Both the position numbers and the translations under genes were made by a program. From Candidatus Bathyarchaeota archaeon (GTDB lineage: Archaea; Thermoproteota; Bathyarchaeia; Bathyarchaeales; Bathycorpusculaceae), in contig JAFGNM010000066.1 in the NCBI GenBank assembly GCA_016927015.1, forward strand, positions 1 to 57,483: a stretch of 57,483 bases of DNA, written 5' to 3'. Numbering within the stretch: position 1 is the stretch's first letter; each line of letters starts with the position of its first letter. A model generated the notes under the pieces. It was not told the origin of the DNA and ran no database searches. It saw nothing but the letters and a program-made list of their open reading frames with translations. Below are positions 25,163 to 33,410 of the stretch, piece after piece.

Positions 25163-25579
25163 ATGTGGAACAGAAAGGAAATCAAGCGAATGAAATTCAA
25201 AAGCAACCGCTTAGTTACAGGGCTCTTCTTAGAAGCAATCGGGTTATGCTTGATGCTATCCTTCATTTTCATCAACATCGCCGCCACAGCCACACTCTTA
25301 ATCTTTAACTTGTTTTTTCTCTCCCTCATCATCCAATTGAACGGAACCCTCAACATAAAACTAGGCATCCTGACCTTAGGCAACATCACAGGTCTATTCT
25401 GGAACGTTGTTCTCCATCACTTCGCCATTGCAGGCGTCACCTTTTTTGGAGAACCATTCAACGTTTTCTACGCAGTTTCTTATCCTTTTCTGAATTTCAT
25501 GTGGGTCGTATCCTTCTGGTCCATGAGCCTCGCGGTTCTCCCTAAGCCCAAAAGCATGAAAGCAGAGGTGAAAACTTGA
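25163..25579 (+). CDS. Four-helix membrane protein of unknown function
   Basis: A 138-residue protein with four predicted membrane helices (about 20-40, 44-65, 70-95, 108-130) and a basic N-terminus. ATG 25163 and ATG 25190 are both possible; AAAGGAAA before the second favours 25190 slightly. It overlaps the next gene by 4 bases (TTGA), so it is translationally coupled to a glycosyltransferase and may serve as its small membrane partner, by analogy with GtrA-like proteins. I do not recognise the family. Confidence 0.7.
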   Translation: MWNRKEIKRMKFKSNRLVTGLFLEAIGLCLMLSFIFINIAATATLLIFNLFFLSLIIQLNGTLNIKLGILTLGNITGLFWNVVLHHFAIAGVTFFGEPFNVFYAVSYPFLNFMWVVSFWSMSLAVLPKPKSMKAEVKT

Positions 25580-26856
25580 TTATCGAAACGCTGGAAGTCA
25601 TATTCCTATTTTTAACCGCGTTTATGATAGCCTACCTCGTCAGACACTACGTTTTCACATTAACCGTTTTAAGAAGAAACAAAAAAGTCAGAGGCAAAGT
25701 TACGGTAGACGCGAAGTATGAGCCCACCGTCTCCATTCTGATCCCGGCGCGTGATGAAGAAAAAGTAATTGGACGACTGCTACAGCGGATGACCAAGCTG
25801 ACCTATCCACACAATAAACTGCAGGTCCTCACAATCGACGATGCCTCATCGGACAGCACAAGGCAGATTGCCGAAGAGTATTCAAAACGCCATCCGTTCA
25901 TCGAAGTGTTACATCGCGACAAAAAAACTGGCGGCAAAGGCAAAGCTTCAGCTATGAATTCTGGCTTAGCACGTTCAACAGGCGAAATTGTGCTTTGCTT
26001 CGACGCAGATTACTACCCGCAGAGAGACATCGTGGAGAAACTTGTAAAGGAATTTAACGACCCCGTAGTTGGCGCGGTGCAGGGACGCCCAGTTGTATTG
26101 AATGAAGCAAAAAACGTTGTAACGCGGTTAGTAACGCTGGAAAGGATTGGCGGCTATCGGATTGATCAAGAGGCGCGTGACAATCTAGGCCTTATACCTC
26201 AGTTCGGCGGCACAGTTGGGGGCTTCAGACGCAGCATTTTGGAAAAACTAGGTGGTTTTGATGAGTCAATGTTGACTGAAGACACGGATTTGACGTTTCA
26301 AGTTTATCTTGCAGGCTTTAAAGTTCGCTACGTAGGCGACGCTGAATGCTACGAAGAAGCCGTGGACAATTGGAAAGCTTACTGGCGACAGAGGCACAGG
26401 TGGGCGCGAGGACACATGCAGGTATGTTTCAAGCACACGCCGCGTGTCTTAAGAAGCAAAAAACTAAATGCAAAAGAGAAAATTGACGGTTTACTCCTTC
26501 TGCACGTGTATTTCATGCCTGTTCTAACTCTGGTCTCATTTTTTGTGGGCGTTACCCTTATTCTCTTTGGATCTTCACAGCTTGTTAACGCATTTTGGTT
26601 TTTTGTGCCCGTGTCCTTTTACAGTCTCGTAGGCAACTTTGCGCCGTTTTTTGAGATTGGGATTGGTGCATATTTAGATGGCAGAACGAGAATTCAATGG
26701 TTGATTCCTCTTTTGCTTTTCGTGTATTCGTATAATATCCTCATATGCACAAAAGCGCTTTTGGACCTTTTTGTTGCAAAAATGCTTAGGAAAAGTCAGA
26801 GCGACTGGGCGAAGACTCAGCATCGTGGTAATGGAAATAGTTATATTGGGAACTAA
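25576..26856 (+). CDS. Membrane glycosyltransferase, family 2 (processive type)
   Basis: A 426-residue protein. An N-terminal membrane helix (about 5-25) is followed by a GT-A domain: ILIPARDEEKVIGRLLQRMT, then DDASSDSTRQIAE, DADYYP as the metal-binding DxD, TEDTDLTFQ, and QRHRWARGHMQ, a QxxRW motif typical of cellulose/hyaluronan synthase-like processive enzymes. Several C-terminal helices follow. It probably makes a cell-surface or lipid-linked polysaccharide. The start is TTG 25576, overlapping the preceding membrane protein by 4 bases. The substrate is unknown. Confidence 0.9.
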   Translation: MIIETLEVIFLFLTAFMIAYLVRHYVFTLTVLRRNKKVRGKVTVDAKYEPTVSILIPARDEEKVIGRLLQRMTKLTYPHNKLQVLTIDDASSDSTRQIAEEYSKRHPFIEVLHRDKKTGGKGKASAMNSGLARSTGEIVLCFDADYYPQRDIVEKLVKEFNDPVVGAVQGRPVVLNEAKNVVTRLVTLERIGGYRIDQEARDNLGLIPQFGGTVGGFRRSILEKLGGFDESMLTEDTDLTFQVYLAGFKVRYVGDAECYEEAVDNWKAYWRQRHRWARGHMQVCFKHTPRVLRSKKLNAKEKIDGLLLLHVYFMPVLTLVSFFVGVTLILFGSSQLVNAFWFFVPVSFYSLVGNFAPFFEIGIGAYLDGRTRIQWLIPLLLFVYSYNILICTKALLDLFVAKMLRKSQSDWAKTQHRGNGNSYIGN

Positions 26857-26879
26857 GTCATATTGCTCAAAAGATTGTA

Positions 26880-27146
26880 ATGATTCCGCATCTGACTGAA
26901 ATTATTATAATAATTGTAACAACCCCTGCGCTTATTTTTATCATATTCTTACCGGCTTTTATTGAGCTAAAAAAGCCAAAGGATGGAGGCCCTCGAATGA
27001 TAACTACGGAAATTCCTGAAGTGAACTTGCTTACAACGCGTTTCATTCCCATTGCAAACATTGAAGATGAGCAAAAACTTGTTGACAGTTCGCTAATCCA
27101 AACAATAGCAAAAATCGTTGAAGTCTTACCAAGTTTGGAGGTTTAG
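26880..27146 (+). CDS. Single-pass membrane protein, 88 aa
   Basis: An 88-residue frame with one hydrophobic helix (about 5-28) followed by a soluble segment (ELKKPKDGGPRMITTEIPEV) and a mixed tail. It begins 23 bases after the glycosyltransferase on the same strand and ends 2 bases before the convergent radical SAM gene. No clear ribosome site precedes ATG 26880. I do not recognise it. Coding is supported by operon position and sensible composition. Confidence 0.55.
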   Translation: MIPHLTEIIIIIVTTPALIFIIFLPAFIELKKPKDGGPRMITTEIPEVNLLTTRFIPIANIEDEQKLVDSSLIQTIAKIVEVLPSLEV

Positions 27147-27148
27147 TG

Positions 27149-28204
27149 CTACCTCTCCAAGAGAAACTTGGCGTTTTTCCACTGATCCTTGGCCAGCATC
27201 AAGTTTCCATAAGGGCTTCCGTGAAGCGAATAAAAAATGTAGCATAAGTAGGCGCACTGTGTGCATTCATTGTAAGTTTTGCGTAGCAAGTCAAATTCGT
27301 CGCTATGCCATATTTTGGGTAAATCAAACACTGATCCTATAAATTTGTGATTATGGCAACCAGCGATTCTGCCTAAGTGGTCTAGGACTAAAAAGTTCTG
27401 AAGTGCGCGGCAGTTCCACGTTCTCTTGCCCTCAAGAAAGAGTGTCCTAATAGCCTTCAATAATTCGGTAGTCATGAAGATTTTACTGTTCCTCTTTTTC
27501 ATTTCGATTAGAGAGTCACAGAGCGTAACCATCGCTTGCTTGTCCTTTATTATAAACTCGTCGTTAGCTTTGCCGATTCTAAAAATTTGGTTTACGTCTT
27601 CAGTTTGATCAAACGAGTAAAGGCAGTACCAAACCGGGATTCCTTTTTGAGTGAAGTAGTTTGTGATGTCCACGATTTCGTAAAGGTTTAGTTGCGAAAT
27701 TGTGGGTGTGACGCTCACGTTTATCCCTTCGCTATTCAGTGTTTCCACGGCTTCCATGGCCTTTTTCCAAGCGCCTGGGACAGCTTTTATGTAATCGTTT
27801 TTGGCTTCGTCCAAACTGTCTATTGAAATTGCTATAAAATCCACGTTTCGCAAGGCTTCAAGTTTTTTCTTGGCCATGCTACCGTTGTCGTAAACTGTGG
27901 TTACAAAAAGATTTGAAGCGTACTCGATTATTTCTGGAGCGTCCTTTCTTAAAAGCGGGTCTCCGCCAGAGAGTACAAGCTCTACGATGCCAAGGTCCTT
28001 CAGTATGTCTAGCCCTTGTTTTACCTCTTCAGTGGATAGTTCTCTCTGGTCTTGTTCTTTCCAGACATTGCAGCCTCTGCAACGATAATTGCATTTCCTC
28101 GTGATCATCCACTGAGCATGATGAGGTCTGTTAGGAGTGAGCGCGTTGATCACTGTTCGGGAGGCCTTTCGTAATTTTATATTCAAATGTTGAGCACCGT
28201 GCAT
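27149..28204 (-). CDS. Radical SAM protein with SPASM/twitch-like C-terminus
   Basis: A 351-residue protein. The radical SAM cluster motif is CNYRCRGCNVW (CxxxCxxC), and LSGGDPLLRKD is the GGE-type SAM-binding motif. The C-terminus has further cysteines (GRIAGCHNHKFIGS and CTQCAYLCYIFY) that could hold one auxiliary cluster. The family resembles HpnH/PqqE-like enzymes; the substrate is unknown. The ORF track starts at GTG 28240, but that codon abuts a TATA box, so transcription would start downstream of it. ATG 28204 (MHGAQHLN) is the first start inside the transcript. It is divergent from a pair of glycosyltransferase genes. Confidence 0.85.
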   Translation of the reverse strand: MHGAQHLNIKLRKASRTVINALTPNRPHHAQWMITRKCNYRCRGCNVWKEQDQRELSTEEVKQGLDILKDLGIVELVLSGGDPLLRKDAPEIIEYASNLFVTTVYDNGSMAKKKLEALRNVDFIAISIDSLDEAKNDYIKAVPGAWKKAMEAVETLNSEGINVSVTPTISQLNLYEIVDITNYFTQKGIPVWYCLYSFDQTEDVNQIFRIGKANDEFIIKDKQAMVTLCDSLIEMKKRNSKIFMTTELLKAIRTLFLEGKRTWNCRALQNFLVLDHLGRIAGCHNHKFIGSVFDLPKIWHSDEFDLLRKTYNECTQCAYLCYIFYSLHGSPYGNLMLAKDQWKNAKFLLER

Positions 28205-28238
28205 GTCGATTGTGGCTGTTTTAATAGACCTATACCAC

Positions 28239-28250
28239 ACTTATATAAGT
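28239..28250. promoter_or_regulatory. Palindromic TATA box, possibly bidirectional
   Basis: ACTTATATAAGT is a perfect 12-bp palindrome containing TATATAA on both strands. On the minus strand it would start transcription near 28219, just before ATG 28204 of the radical SAM gene. On the plus strand it would start near 28270, at the base of the hairpin region beginning at 28264. Confidence 0.55.
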
Positions 28251-28263
28251 CATGAGGCAAAAA

Positions 28264-28380
28264 GGGGCGAAACTGGGTGAATGGTTAAAAATGCAGTTTC
28301 GTCCCCTGAAGAGCTAACTGCCAGTTCGAACGCTGTTGGGCGTTCCCAGCAAGGAGCTGTTGACTTGCGGTTTTATATTA
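28264..28380 (+). ncRNA. Candidate structured RNA
   Basis: GGGGCGAAACTG at 28264-28275 pairs with CAGTTTCGTCCCC at 28294-28306 (12 bp with one bulged T) around an 18-base loop. A second stem, GAACGC-TGTTGG-GCGTTC, and short repeats AACTG-C-CAGTT follow. The region ends at a TTTTATATT stretch. A strong TATA box lies 14-25 bases upstream. No ORF is evident. It could be a small RNA or a structured leader of the glycosyltransferase at 28420, but a TATA-like TTTTATATT near 28373 suggests that gene has its own promoter. It matches no RNA class I know. Confidence 0.45.
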
Positions 28381-28419
28381 TGGTAGGAAAGAATCTTTAA
28401 GAAATAGTGTAGTTGAATA

Positions 28420-29166
28420 GTGAATATGCGTGTGGACGTCGTCATAATTACGAAAAATAGTGAAAACATGTTAAATGAATGCCTCAAATCTGTTTATGAA
28501 AACGTTCCACTCAACCGCCTGATAGTTGTTGATGGGTATTCAACCGATAAAACATTAGAAATAGTGCGCGAATTTCAGGAGAAATATGGAAACGTTTTGG
28601 TGATACAAGACAGAGGAAACCGCGCCACGGCGAGACAGAAAGGCATAGACCAAGTGAAAACCGAGTGGTTCATGTTTGTCGATAGTGACGCGGTTCTTTG
28701 TAAGGATTGGTTCAAGAAAGCCGAAAAACACTTGGGCCAGAACGTGGGTGCGGTCTGGGGAATTGAAGTATGGTCTACAATCCAGAATCCAGCTATTCTT
28801 AAAGTATTCTTGTGGATAACGCGGAAGATATTTGATCTTCGGGGTGGAACTCATGACACACTTATCCGCACAGACTTGGTTAAGGACATAAAAATCCCGA
28901 AAATTCTCCATGTTTTTGAGGATGCTTACATCAAAGATTGGATAACCCAGAAAGGATACAAACAGATTGCATGCTACGATCCATACTGCATTCATTATAG
29001 ACCTGCAAGCGTCTGGACTATTCAGGGTAGCTTAAACATAATAGCCGATGCAATCAGGGCTGGCAGACTAGCTTTGCTTGTTAAATTAACATTTGCCTAT
29101 GGCTTCTATACAGCGTATTCGGTGTATCAGTTTCTCGCGACTAACATAAGACGCAGAGGGAGTTAG
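28420..29166 (+). CDS. Glycosyltransferase family 2 (paralogue 1)
   Basis: A 248-residue GT-A protein. It shows VVIITKNSENMLNECLKSVY, VVDGYSTDKTLEIV and the metal site FVDSDAVL, then DTLIRTDLVKDIKIP. It ends with a hydrophobic segment near 218-240 that may attach to the membrane. It closely resembles the next gene (shared KNSE, SVYENVP, WFMFVDSD, VGAVWG, GGxHDTLIR), so the two are tandem duplicates. The family transfers sugars from nucleotide donors to lipid or protein acceptors; the substrate is unknown. The start is GTG 28420 or ATG 28426. Confidence 0.88.
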   Translation: MNMRVDVVIITKNSENMLNECLKSVYENVPLNRLIVVDGYSTDKTLEIVREFQEKYGNVLVIQDRGNRATARQKGIDQVKTEWFMFVDSDAVLCKDWFKKAEKHLGQNVGAVWGIEVWSTIQNPAILKVFLWITRKIFDLRGGTHDTLIRTDLVKDIKIPKILHVFEDAYIKDWITQKGYKQIACYDPYCIHYRPASVWTIQGSLNIIADAIRAGRLALLVKLTFAYGFYTAYSVYQFLATNIRRRGS

Positions 29167-29299
29167 TTTTCATGCCTTTAAGTATCAGAAAAACCCGTGA
29201 TCCTAGTTGGGAAATGGGTAAAGTCTTATTTTCAATCAGCTCCATACATCAACGTTTATCAAAACACAAGGCTTTGACAAAACAGAAAGGGGCACAGTA

Positions 29300-30079
29300 A
29301 TGCAGCCAATAGATGTCGTAGTGCTTACAAAAAACAGCGAACACTTACTCGGCAAGTGCTTAGCCTCAGTCTACGAAAACGTGCCCGTTAAAAACTTGAT
29401 AATAGTTGACGGCTTTTCAACTGATCGCACCCTGAAAATAATAAACGAAACCAGCGAAGCACACGGGAATGTTGAAGTCCTGAAAGTTAACGGTTCAAGA
29501 GCTAGAGCACGAGAGAAAGGCATACAGCAGGTCAGTACGGACTGGTTCATGTTCGTAGACAGCGACGTCATACTCGGGCGAGACTGGTTTAGAAAAGCCG
29601 AAAAAAACGTGAAAAGCGATGTTGGAGCCGTCTGGGGAGTAAACATCGACGTCATCCCCAACATGAAAGCCAAACGTGTCCTGAAGTTGCAGAGCCTAAT
29701 CGCCAGGCAATGTTTTAGTCTTCGAGGCGGGATGCATGACACGCTTATCCGCCGTGAGGCTGTTGATGGAATAAGAATTCCTGAACAGTTGCATGCTTAT
29801 GAAGACGCGTACATAATCAATTGGATAAAAAAGAAAGGGTACAAAACGGTGATAGGGGACGACGTTTACTGTTTGCACTTTAAGCCGCCAACGAATTGGA
29901 GTTTGCAGAACGGGGTTTCACAGGCTATTGTCGAATTTAGGTGCGGACTCGTCTATTCTCACATGTACGAGTACATGTTCTTCTACCCAGTTTTCATGTT
30001 TCACTGGTTCATTCAGCTTTCTCTTCAAGGCGCAAAAGGATTATTATCGTCTCAGCGCGGTCCACAGATGGTCGGATAA
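29300..30079 (+). CDS. Glycosyltransferase family 2 (paralogue 2)
   Basis: A 259-residue GT-A protein similar along its length to the gene at 28420: VVVLTKNSEHLLGKCLASVY, DGFSTDRTLKI, FVDSDVILGRDWF, GMHDTLIRREAV. It likewise has a C-terminal hydrophobic stretch. ATG 29300 has AAAGGGGCA about 8 bases upstream. Its last 36 bases overlap the end of the convergent HypE-like gene. Tandem divergence suggests the pair adds different sugars in one glycan, but this is inference. Confidence 0.88.
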   Translation: MQPIDVVVLTKNSEHLLGKCLASVYENVPVKNLIIVDGFSTDRTLKIINETSEAHGNVEVLKVNGSRARAREKGIQQVSTDWFMFVDSDVILGRDWFRKAEKNVKSDVGAVWGVNIDVIPNMKAKRVLKLQSLIARQCFSLRGGMHDTLIRREAVDGIRIPEQLHAYEDAYIINWIKKKGYKTVIGDDVYCLHFKPPTNWSLQNGVSQAIVEFRCGLVYSHMYEYMFFYPVFMFHWFIQLSLQGAKGLLSSQRGPQMVG

Positions 30080-31051
30080 CGGCAGCGGCAAGGCCTTTGC
30101 CCCACCGTCCTTTTGCATTAAAACCCGATGGGTCACGTTTTCCGTGAAATCACCGATGACCGAAGCCTGAACCCCTTCGCGCCTCAAGTTTTTAACTATC
30201 TCGTTTGCGCTTTTCGCTTCTGCTGAAATGAGCAAAGCACCTGAACCAATCAACTGTAAGGGATCAATCTTGAAGTAGCTGCAAATCTGGGATGTTTCAG
30301 ACTGTACCTTAATTGCTTCTTCGACGACTTTTACGCCAACATTTGAGGCGGCTGCCATTTCGTGGATTCCACCTGCCACGCCGCCTTCAGTAGGATCATG
30401 CATAGCGTGGACCCCGCCGGTTTTGCACGCCGTCAAAGCGTCGTTTACAACGCTTATCTGACTGTAAAAGTCCTTTGCCGCTTGCAGCATCGTGTTGCTC
30501 ATGATTTTTTTGAGCGCTTGCTCTCTGTCCGTGGCTAGTATCGCAGTGCCTTCTATCCCTGCGCTTTTTGTCAAGATGAGTTTGTCTCCGGGTTTTGCGC
30601 CGCCTGCTGTGACGTAGCAACCCTTACCTGTTAAGCCTAGGACGCATCCCACCACTATTGGGTTGGACAAGCTAGGCGTAGATTCGCAGTGTCCGCCCAC
30701 TATGGCTATTCCCAAGTTTTGAGCTGCGGCGTTCATCTGGGTGCTTATGGTCTCAACAAGTTTTCTCTCTGCGTTTTCAGGGAGCATAATGCACGAGAAC
30801 AAGAAGGCGGGTTCAACGCCGAAAGTGGCAACGTCATTAGCGTTCACGTTAACGGCTAGCCAGCCGATTCGCTCAACCGCGCCCGTGATGGGGTCCATGG
30901 AAACGACCAGCGACTTGTCGCCTAAGTCTAAAACTGCGCCGTCGATTCCCGCTGCGGGTCCTATGGTTACTTCTTTGCGTTCGGCGCCTAAGTTCTTGAA
31001 AACTACCTCTTTTAGGATGTCTACAGGGATTTTTCCAGGCGGCAGCTTCAT
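30044..31051 (-). CDS. AIR-synthase-family protein (HypE-like)
   Basis: A 335-residue protein of the PurM/HypE/SelD/ThiL superfamily: GAAGIDGAVLDLGDKSLVVS, WLAVNVNANDVATFGVEPAF, GGHCESTPSLSNPIVVG, MHDPTEGGVAGGIHEMA. The ATP-binding Gly/Asp motifs are present. True HypE ends in a conserved cysteine used for carbamoyl transfer (PRIC), but this protein ends LWTALRR, so it is a HypE-like protein lacking that residue and may act on another substrate. It precedes an ECF transporter gene boundary by 13 bases on the same strand. Its 3' end overlaps the convergent glycosyltransferase by 36 bases. Confidence 0.85.
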   Translation of the reverse strand: MKLPPGKIPVDILKEVVFKNLGAERKEVTIGPAAGIDGAVLDLGDKSLVVSMDPITGAVERIGWLAVNVNANDVATFGVEPAFLFSCIMLPENAERKLVETISTQMNAAAQNLGIAIVGGHCESTPSLSNPIVVGCVLGLTGKGCYVTAGGAKPGDKLILTKSAGIEGTAILATDREQALKKIMSNTMLQAAKDFYSQISVVNDALTACKTGGVHAMHDPTEGGVAGGIHEMAAASNVGVKVVEEAIKVQSETSQICSYFKIDPLQLIGSGALLISAEAKSANEIVKNLRREGVQASVIGDFTENVTHRVLMQKDGGAKALPLPLSDHLWTALRR

Positions 31052-31064
31052 ACTTACTCATCTG

Positions 31065-31616
31065 TTAAATCTGGCTTTTAAGCTGTGGGAAAATACGCAT
31101 CACTGCATGCATGATTGGAACAGCGATTATTAGGCCTACAAGCATTTGGCCGATGTTTAAGGGAATTTCAGCAATTGCAAATATTTCTAAGCCTGGAAAG
31201 AGCACGGCAAGAAGAGTTTCATAGAGGAAGTAGCCTGCAACCATCTCTAGCCCTCCAACTATAACTGAGATAATGGCTCGTACAGTTGGGTTTGGAATGT
31301 ATTTTCTGAGTTTGATATTTAGAAAGCCGACAATTGTGCCTTCAACTCCTTTAATTATCAATGTTCCAGGCGCAAAAAGCCCATAACCTAAGTAAATATC
31401 AGCAAGCATTGCACCTATTCCCCCCGAAAAAGCACCCACAAAGGGGCCAAAAAGTAGGGCGGCAACGTAGATTGTTGCTTCTCCCAAGTTGAAGTAGCCC
31501 CCTGTGGCGGGTATGGGTATTGGCGGAATCAGTGAAGTGACTACAAACACGAGCGCAGCGAATACAGCGGCAAGAGTTATTTTAACTGTGATTCCGAATT
31601 TACCGTCTTTCTTCAT
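31065..31616 (-). CDS. ECF transporter S component (vitamin uptake)
   Basis: A 183-residue membrane protein with about six helices. It carries the S-component hallmarks AAVFAALVFVVTSLIPPI, GYFNLGEATIYVAALLFGP and GAMLADIYLGYGLFAPGTLI followed by KGVEG. S components bind a vitamin or cofactor precursor and work with shared EcfA/EcfT modules, none of which is encoded in this window. The substrate cannot be told. It lies 13 bases upstream of the HypE-like gene, so the two may be co-transcribed, possibly linking cofactor uptake to an ATP-dependent modification step. Confidence 0.88.
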   Translation of the reverse strand: MKKDGKFGITVKITLAAVFAALVFVVTSLIPPIPIPATGGYFNLGEATIYVAALLFGPFVGAFSGGIGAMLADIYLGYGLFAPGTLIIKGVEGTIVGFLNIKLRKYIPNPTVRAIISVIVGGLEMVAGYFLYETLLAVLFPGLEIFAIAEIPLNIGQMLVGLIIAVPIMHAVMRIFPQLKSQI

Positions 31617-31804
31617 TTACTTCACAGCGTTGCCTTTACAAGGCGTACTTAATTTTGGCTACCCAATATAAAAGCATCATCACTTACAAATTTTACCCTT
31701 AAAATAAGTGAGGGATAACATCTTTTAGAGCAGCTGCTGTTTTGGAAGGGGAAAATCTAAATTGGAGTGCACTGCTTGATATAGCAAGTTAAGAGTTGAC
31801 GGTT

Positions 31805-32179
31805 ATGAGTGAAAAAGAAGACCCAATTAAAATGCACAAAGACGCAAATAACCTCATGGACGCGGGCAAGCTTGAGGAGGCACGTGAGCTGTTCCTGCGA
31901 ACCGCTGAGCTTTACAAGAAAAAACAGAACTATTTTGACTCCACAACCATGCTTTACAAAGCTGGCGAATGCAGCTTCGCCCTTAAAGAGTACGAAAAAG
32001 CAGTTGAGCAGTTCACGCAGTCCGCAGAGCTTTCCTTTGATAAGGGGTACGACCGCTTCGGCGTCAGCGCCTTGGACTACGCGAAAGACTGCCACAAAGC
32101 CTTAGGACACACCAAGGAAGTCGAGGAGCTGGCTAAGAAAATCAAAGAAGTCAAAGCAAAACTTGAAAGCGCCTTTTAA
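31805..32179 (+). CDS. TPR-like helical repeat protein
   Basis: A 124-residue all-helical protein with TPR-type repeats: AGKLEEARELFLRTAELYKK, YKAGECSFALKEYEKAVEQF and YAKDCHKALGHTKEVEELAK. TPR proteins bind partners. ATG 31805 is preferred over the ORF-track TTG 31796. TGATATAGC, about 27 bases upstream, would place transcription at the ATG, a leaderless start. It is 100 bases upstream of the ThiF-like gene on the same strand; a link between them is possible but unproven. Confidence 0.8.
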   Translation: MSEKEDPIKMHKDANNLMDAGKLEEARELFLRTAELYKKKQNYFDSTTMLYKAGECSFALKEYEKAVEQFTQSAELSFDKGYDRFGVSALDYAKDCHKALGHTKEVEELAKKIKEVKAKLESAF

Positions 32180-32279
32180 GCATCGCTTCCGTTCATAACA
32201 AAATCTTTGAGAGGCAGTTCGCCGGGAAAGGCAAATATAAAGCTGACTAACACCCATTCTCTCTTAGGCGAGAACAGAG

Positions 32280-33323
32280 ATGGATGCTGCGGACAGAAAA
32301 GCGTTTGCTTCTGAATTCTACAGTCGCCAAGTAATCCTCAACGAGCTAGGCGTGAAAGGCCAGCAGAAACTGGCAAAATCGAAAGTTGCCGTGGTCGGCG
32401 TAGGCGGGCTAGGCACTGTTTCTTCGCTGTATCTGGCTTTGGCAGGCGTTGGGCACCTGCGTTTGATAGATCAGGACACAGTGGAAACGCCTAATCTTCA
32501 CCGCCAAATCCTGTACAGCCTAGATGATTTGCATTATCCGAAGGCTGAGGTCGCCGCAGAACGGCTGGAGAAGCTTAATCCGCTTTTGAAGGCTGAACCC
32601 ATCTCAGAGAACGTGAACGCAGGCAACGTTGAGAAGCTTTTGGCGGGGGTTGACCTTGTCGTTGACGGCTTGGACAACATGTTCACCCGCTATTTACTGA
32701 ATCGCACATGCGTCAAGTTGAGTGTTCCGTACGTTTTCGGCGCAGCCATCGGCATAGAGGGAAACCTCTCGGTTTTTGCGCCTCCTGAAACCGGCTGTTT
32801 AGAGTGCTTGCTGCCGAACATGTCAGACGCTGATTTGCTGACGTGTGACACACGCGGCGTTATGGGCGCTACGCCTGGAATAATCGGCGCGATGCAAGCC
32901 ATGGAAGCCATCAAGGTTTTAACTGGCATTGGTTCGCCGTTGAAGGGCAAACTCATGGTTTGCGACTTCAATGACATGTACTTCACCACGGTTGACACCT
33001 CGAAAGCCGCGAACTGCCCCGCTTGCCGAGGCACTCTGGCTCCGTTGGAACGGCGAGAGAGACTTGTTTGGCTTTGCGGTCGAGACACTGCTAACATTAA
33101 CCCTGAAAAACCGTTAAAGCTGAACCTTAACGAAGTTTACGAAACAGTGAGGCAGCGGTTTAAGGTTCGCGTGAAATCGCACCTCGCCATAATTTTCGAC
33201 TATGAAGATTTGGAAGTTAGTCTGTTCAACGGCGGGCGCATGCTCATAAAAAACGTCCAGAACGAAGAAGCAGCGTTGAAGGCGTATAGAGAGGTTCTCA
33301 AGAAACTAAATATAATTCAGTAA
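32280..33323 (+). CDS. ThiF/MoeB/HesA-family E1-like adenylyltransferase
   Basis: A 347-residue protein with SRQVILNELGVKGQQKLAKS, the nucleotide loop VVGVGGLGTVSSLYLALAG, RLIDQDTVETPNLHRQILY, a catalytic-type cysteine in LLTCDTRGVMGATPGIIG, and zinc ligands CLECLLP and CPACRG. This matches MoeB/ThiF enzymes, which adenylate the C-terminal glycine of MoaD, ThiS or ubiquitin-like (SAMP) proteins. The last about 85 residues after the second CxxC form an extra small domain. No MoaD/ThiS-like gene is adjacent, so the partner is encoded elsewhere. AOR in this window needs tungstopterin, which requires this chemistry. Confidence 0.9.
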   Translation: MDAADRKAFASEFYSRQVILNELGVKGQQKLAKSKVAVVGVGGLGTVSSLYLALAGVGHLRLIDQDTVETPNLHRQILYSLDDLHYPKAEVAAERLEKLNPLLKAEPISENVNAGNVEKLLAGVDLVVDGLDNMFTRYLLNRTCVKLSVPYVFGAAIGIEGNLSVFAPPETGCLECLLPNMSDADLLTCDTRGVMGATPGIIGAMQAMEAIKVLTGIGSPLKGKLMVCDFNDMYFTTVDTSKAANCPACRGTLAPLERRERLVWLCGRDTANINPEKPLKLNLNEVYETVRQRFKVRVKSHLAIIFDYEDLEVSLFNGGRMLIKNVQNEEAALKAYREVLKKLNIIQ

Positions 33324-33410
33324 TTTCGGGTATGGCTGCGTTATTTGCCGTCAAAAACGGTGCTGAAAAAGAAGGAAAGGGTATTAGGTTTTGCTTCCGC
33401 CTTTTTATGC

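Noticed and set aside
28300-28350. tRNA-like T loop (GTTCGAAC)
   Set aside because: No acceptor or anticodon arm can be built around it.
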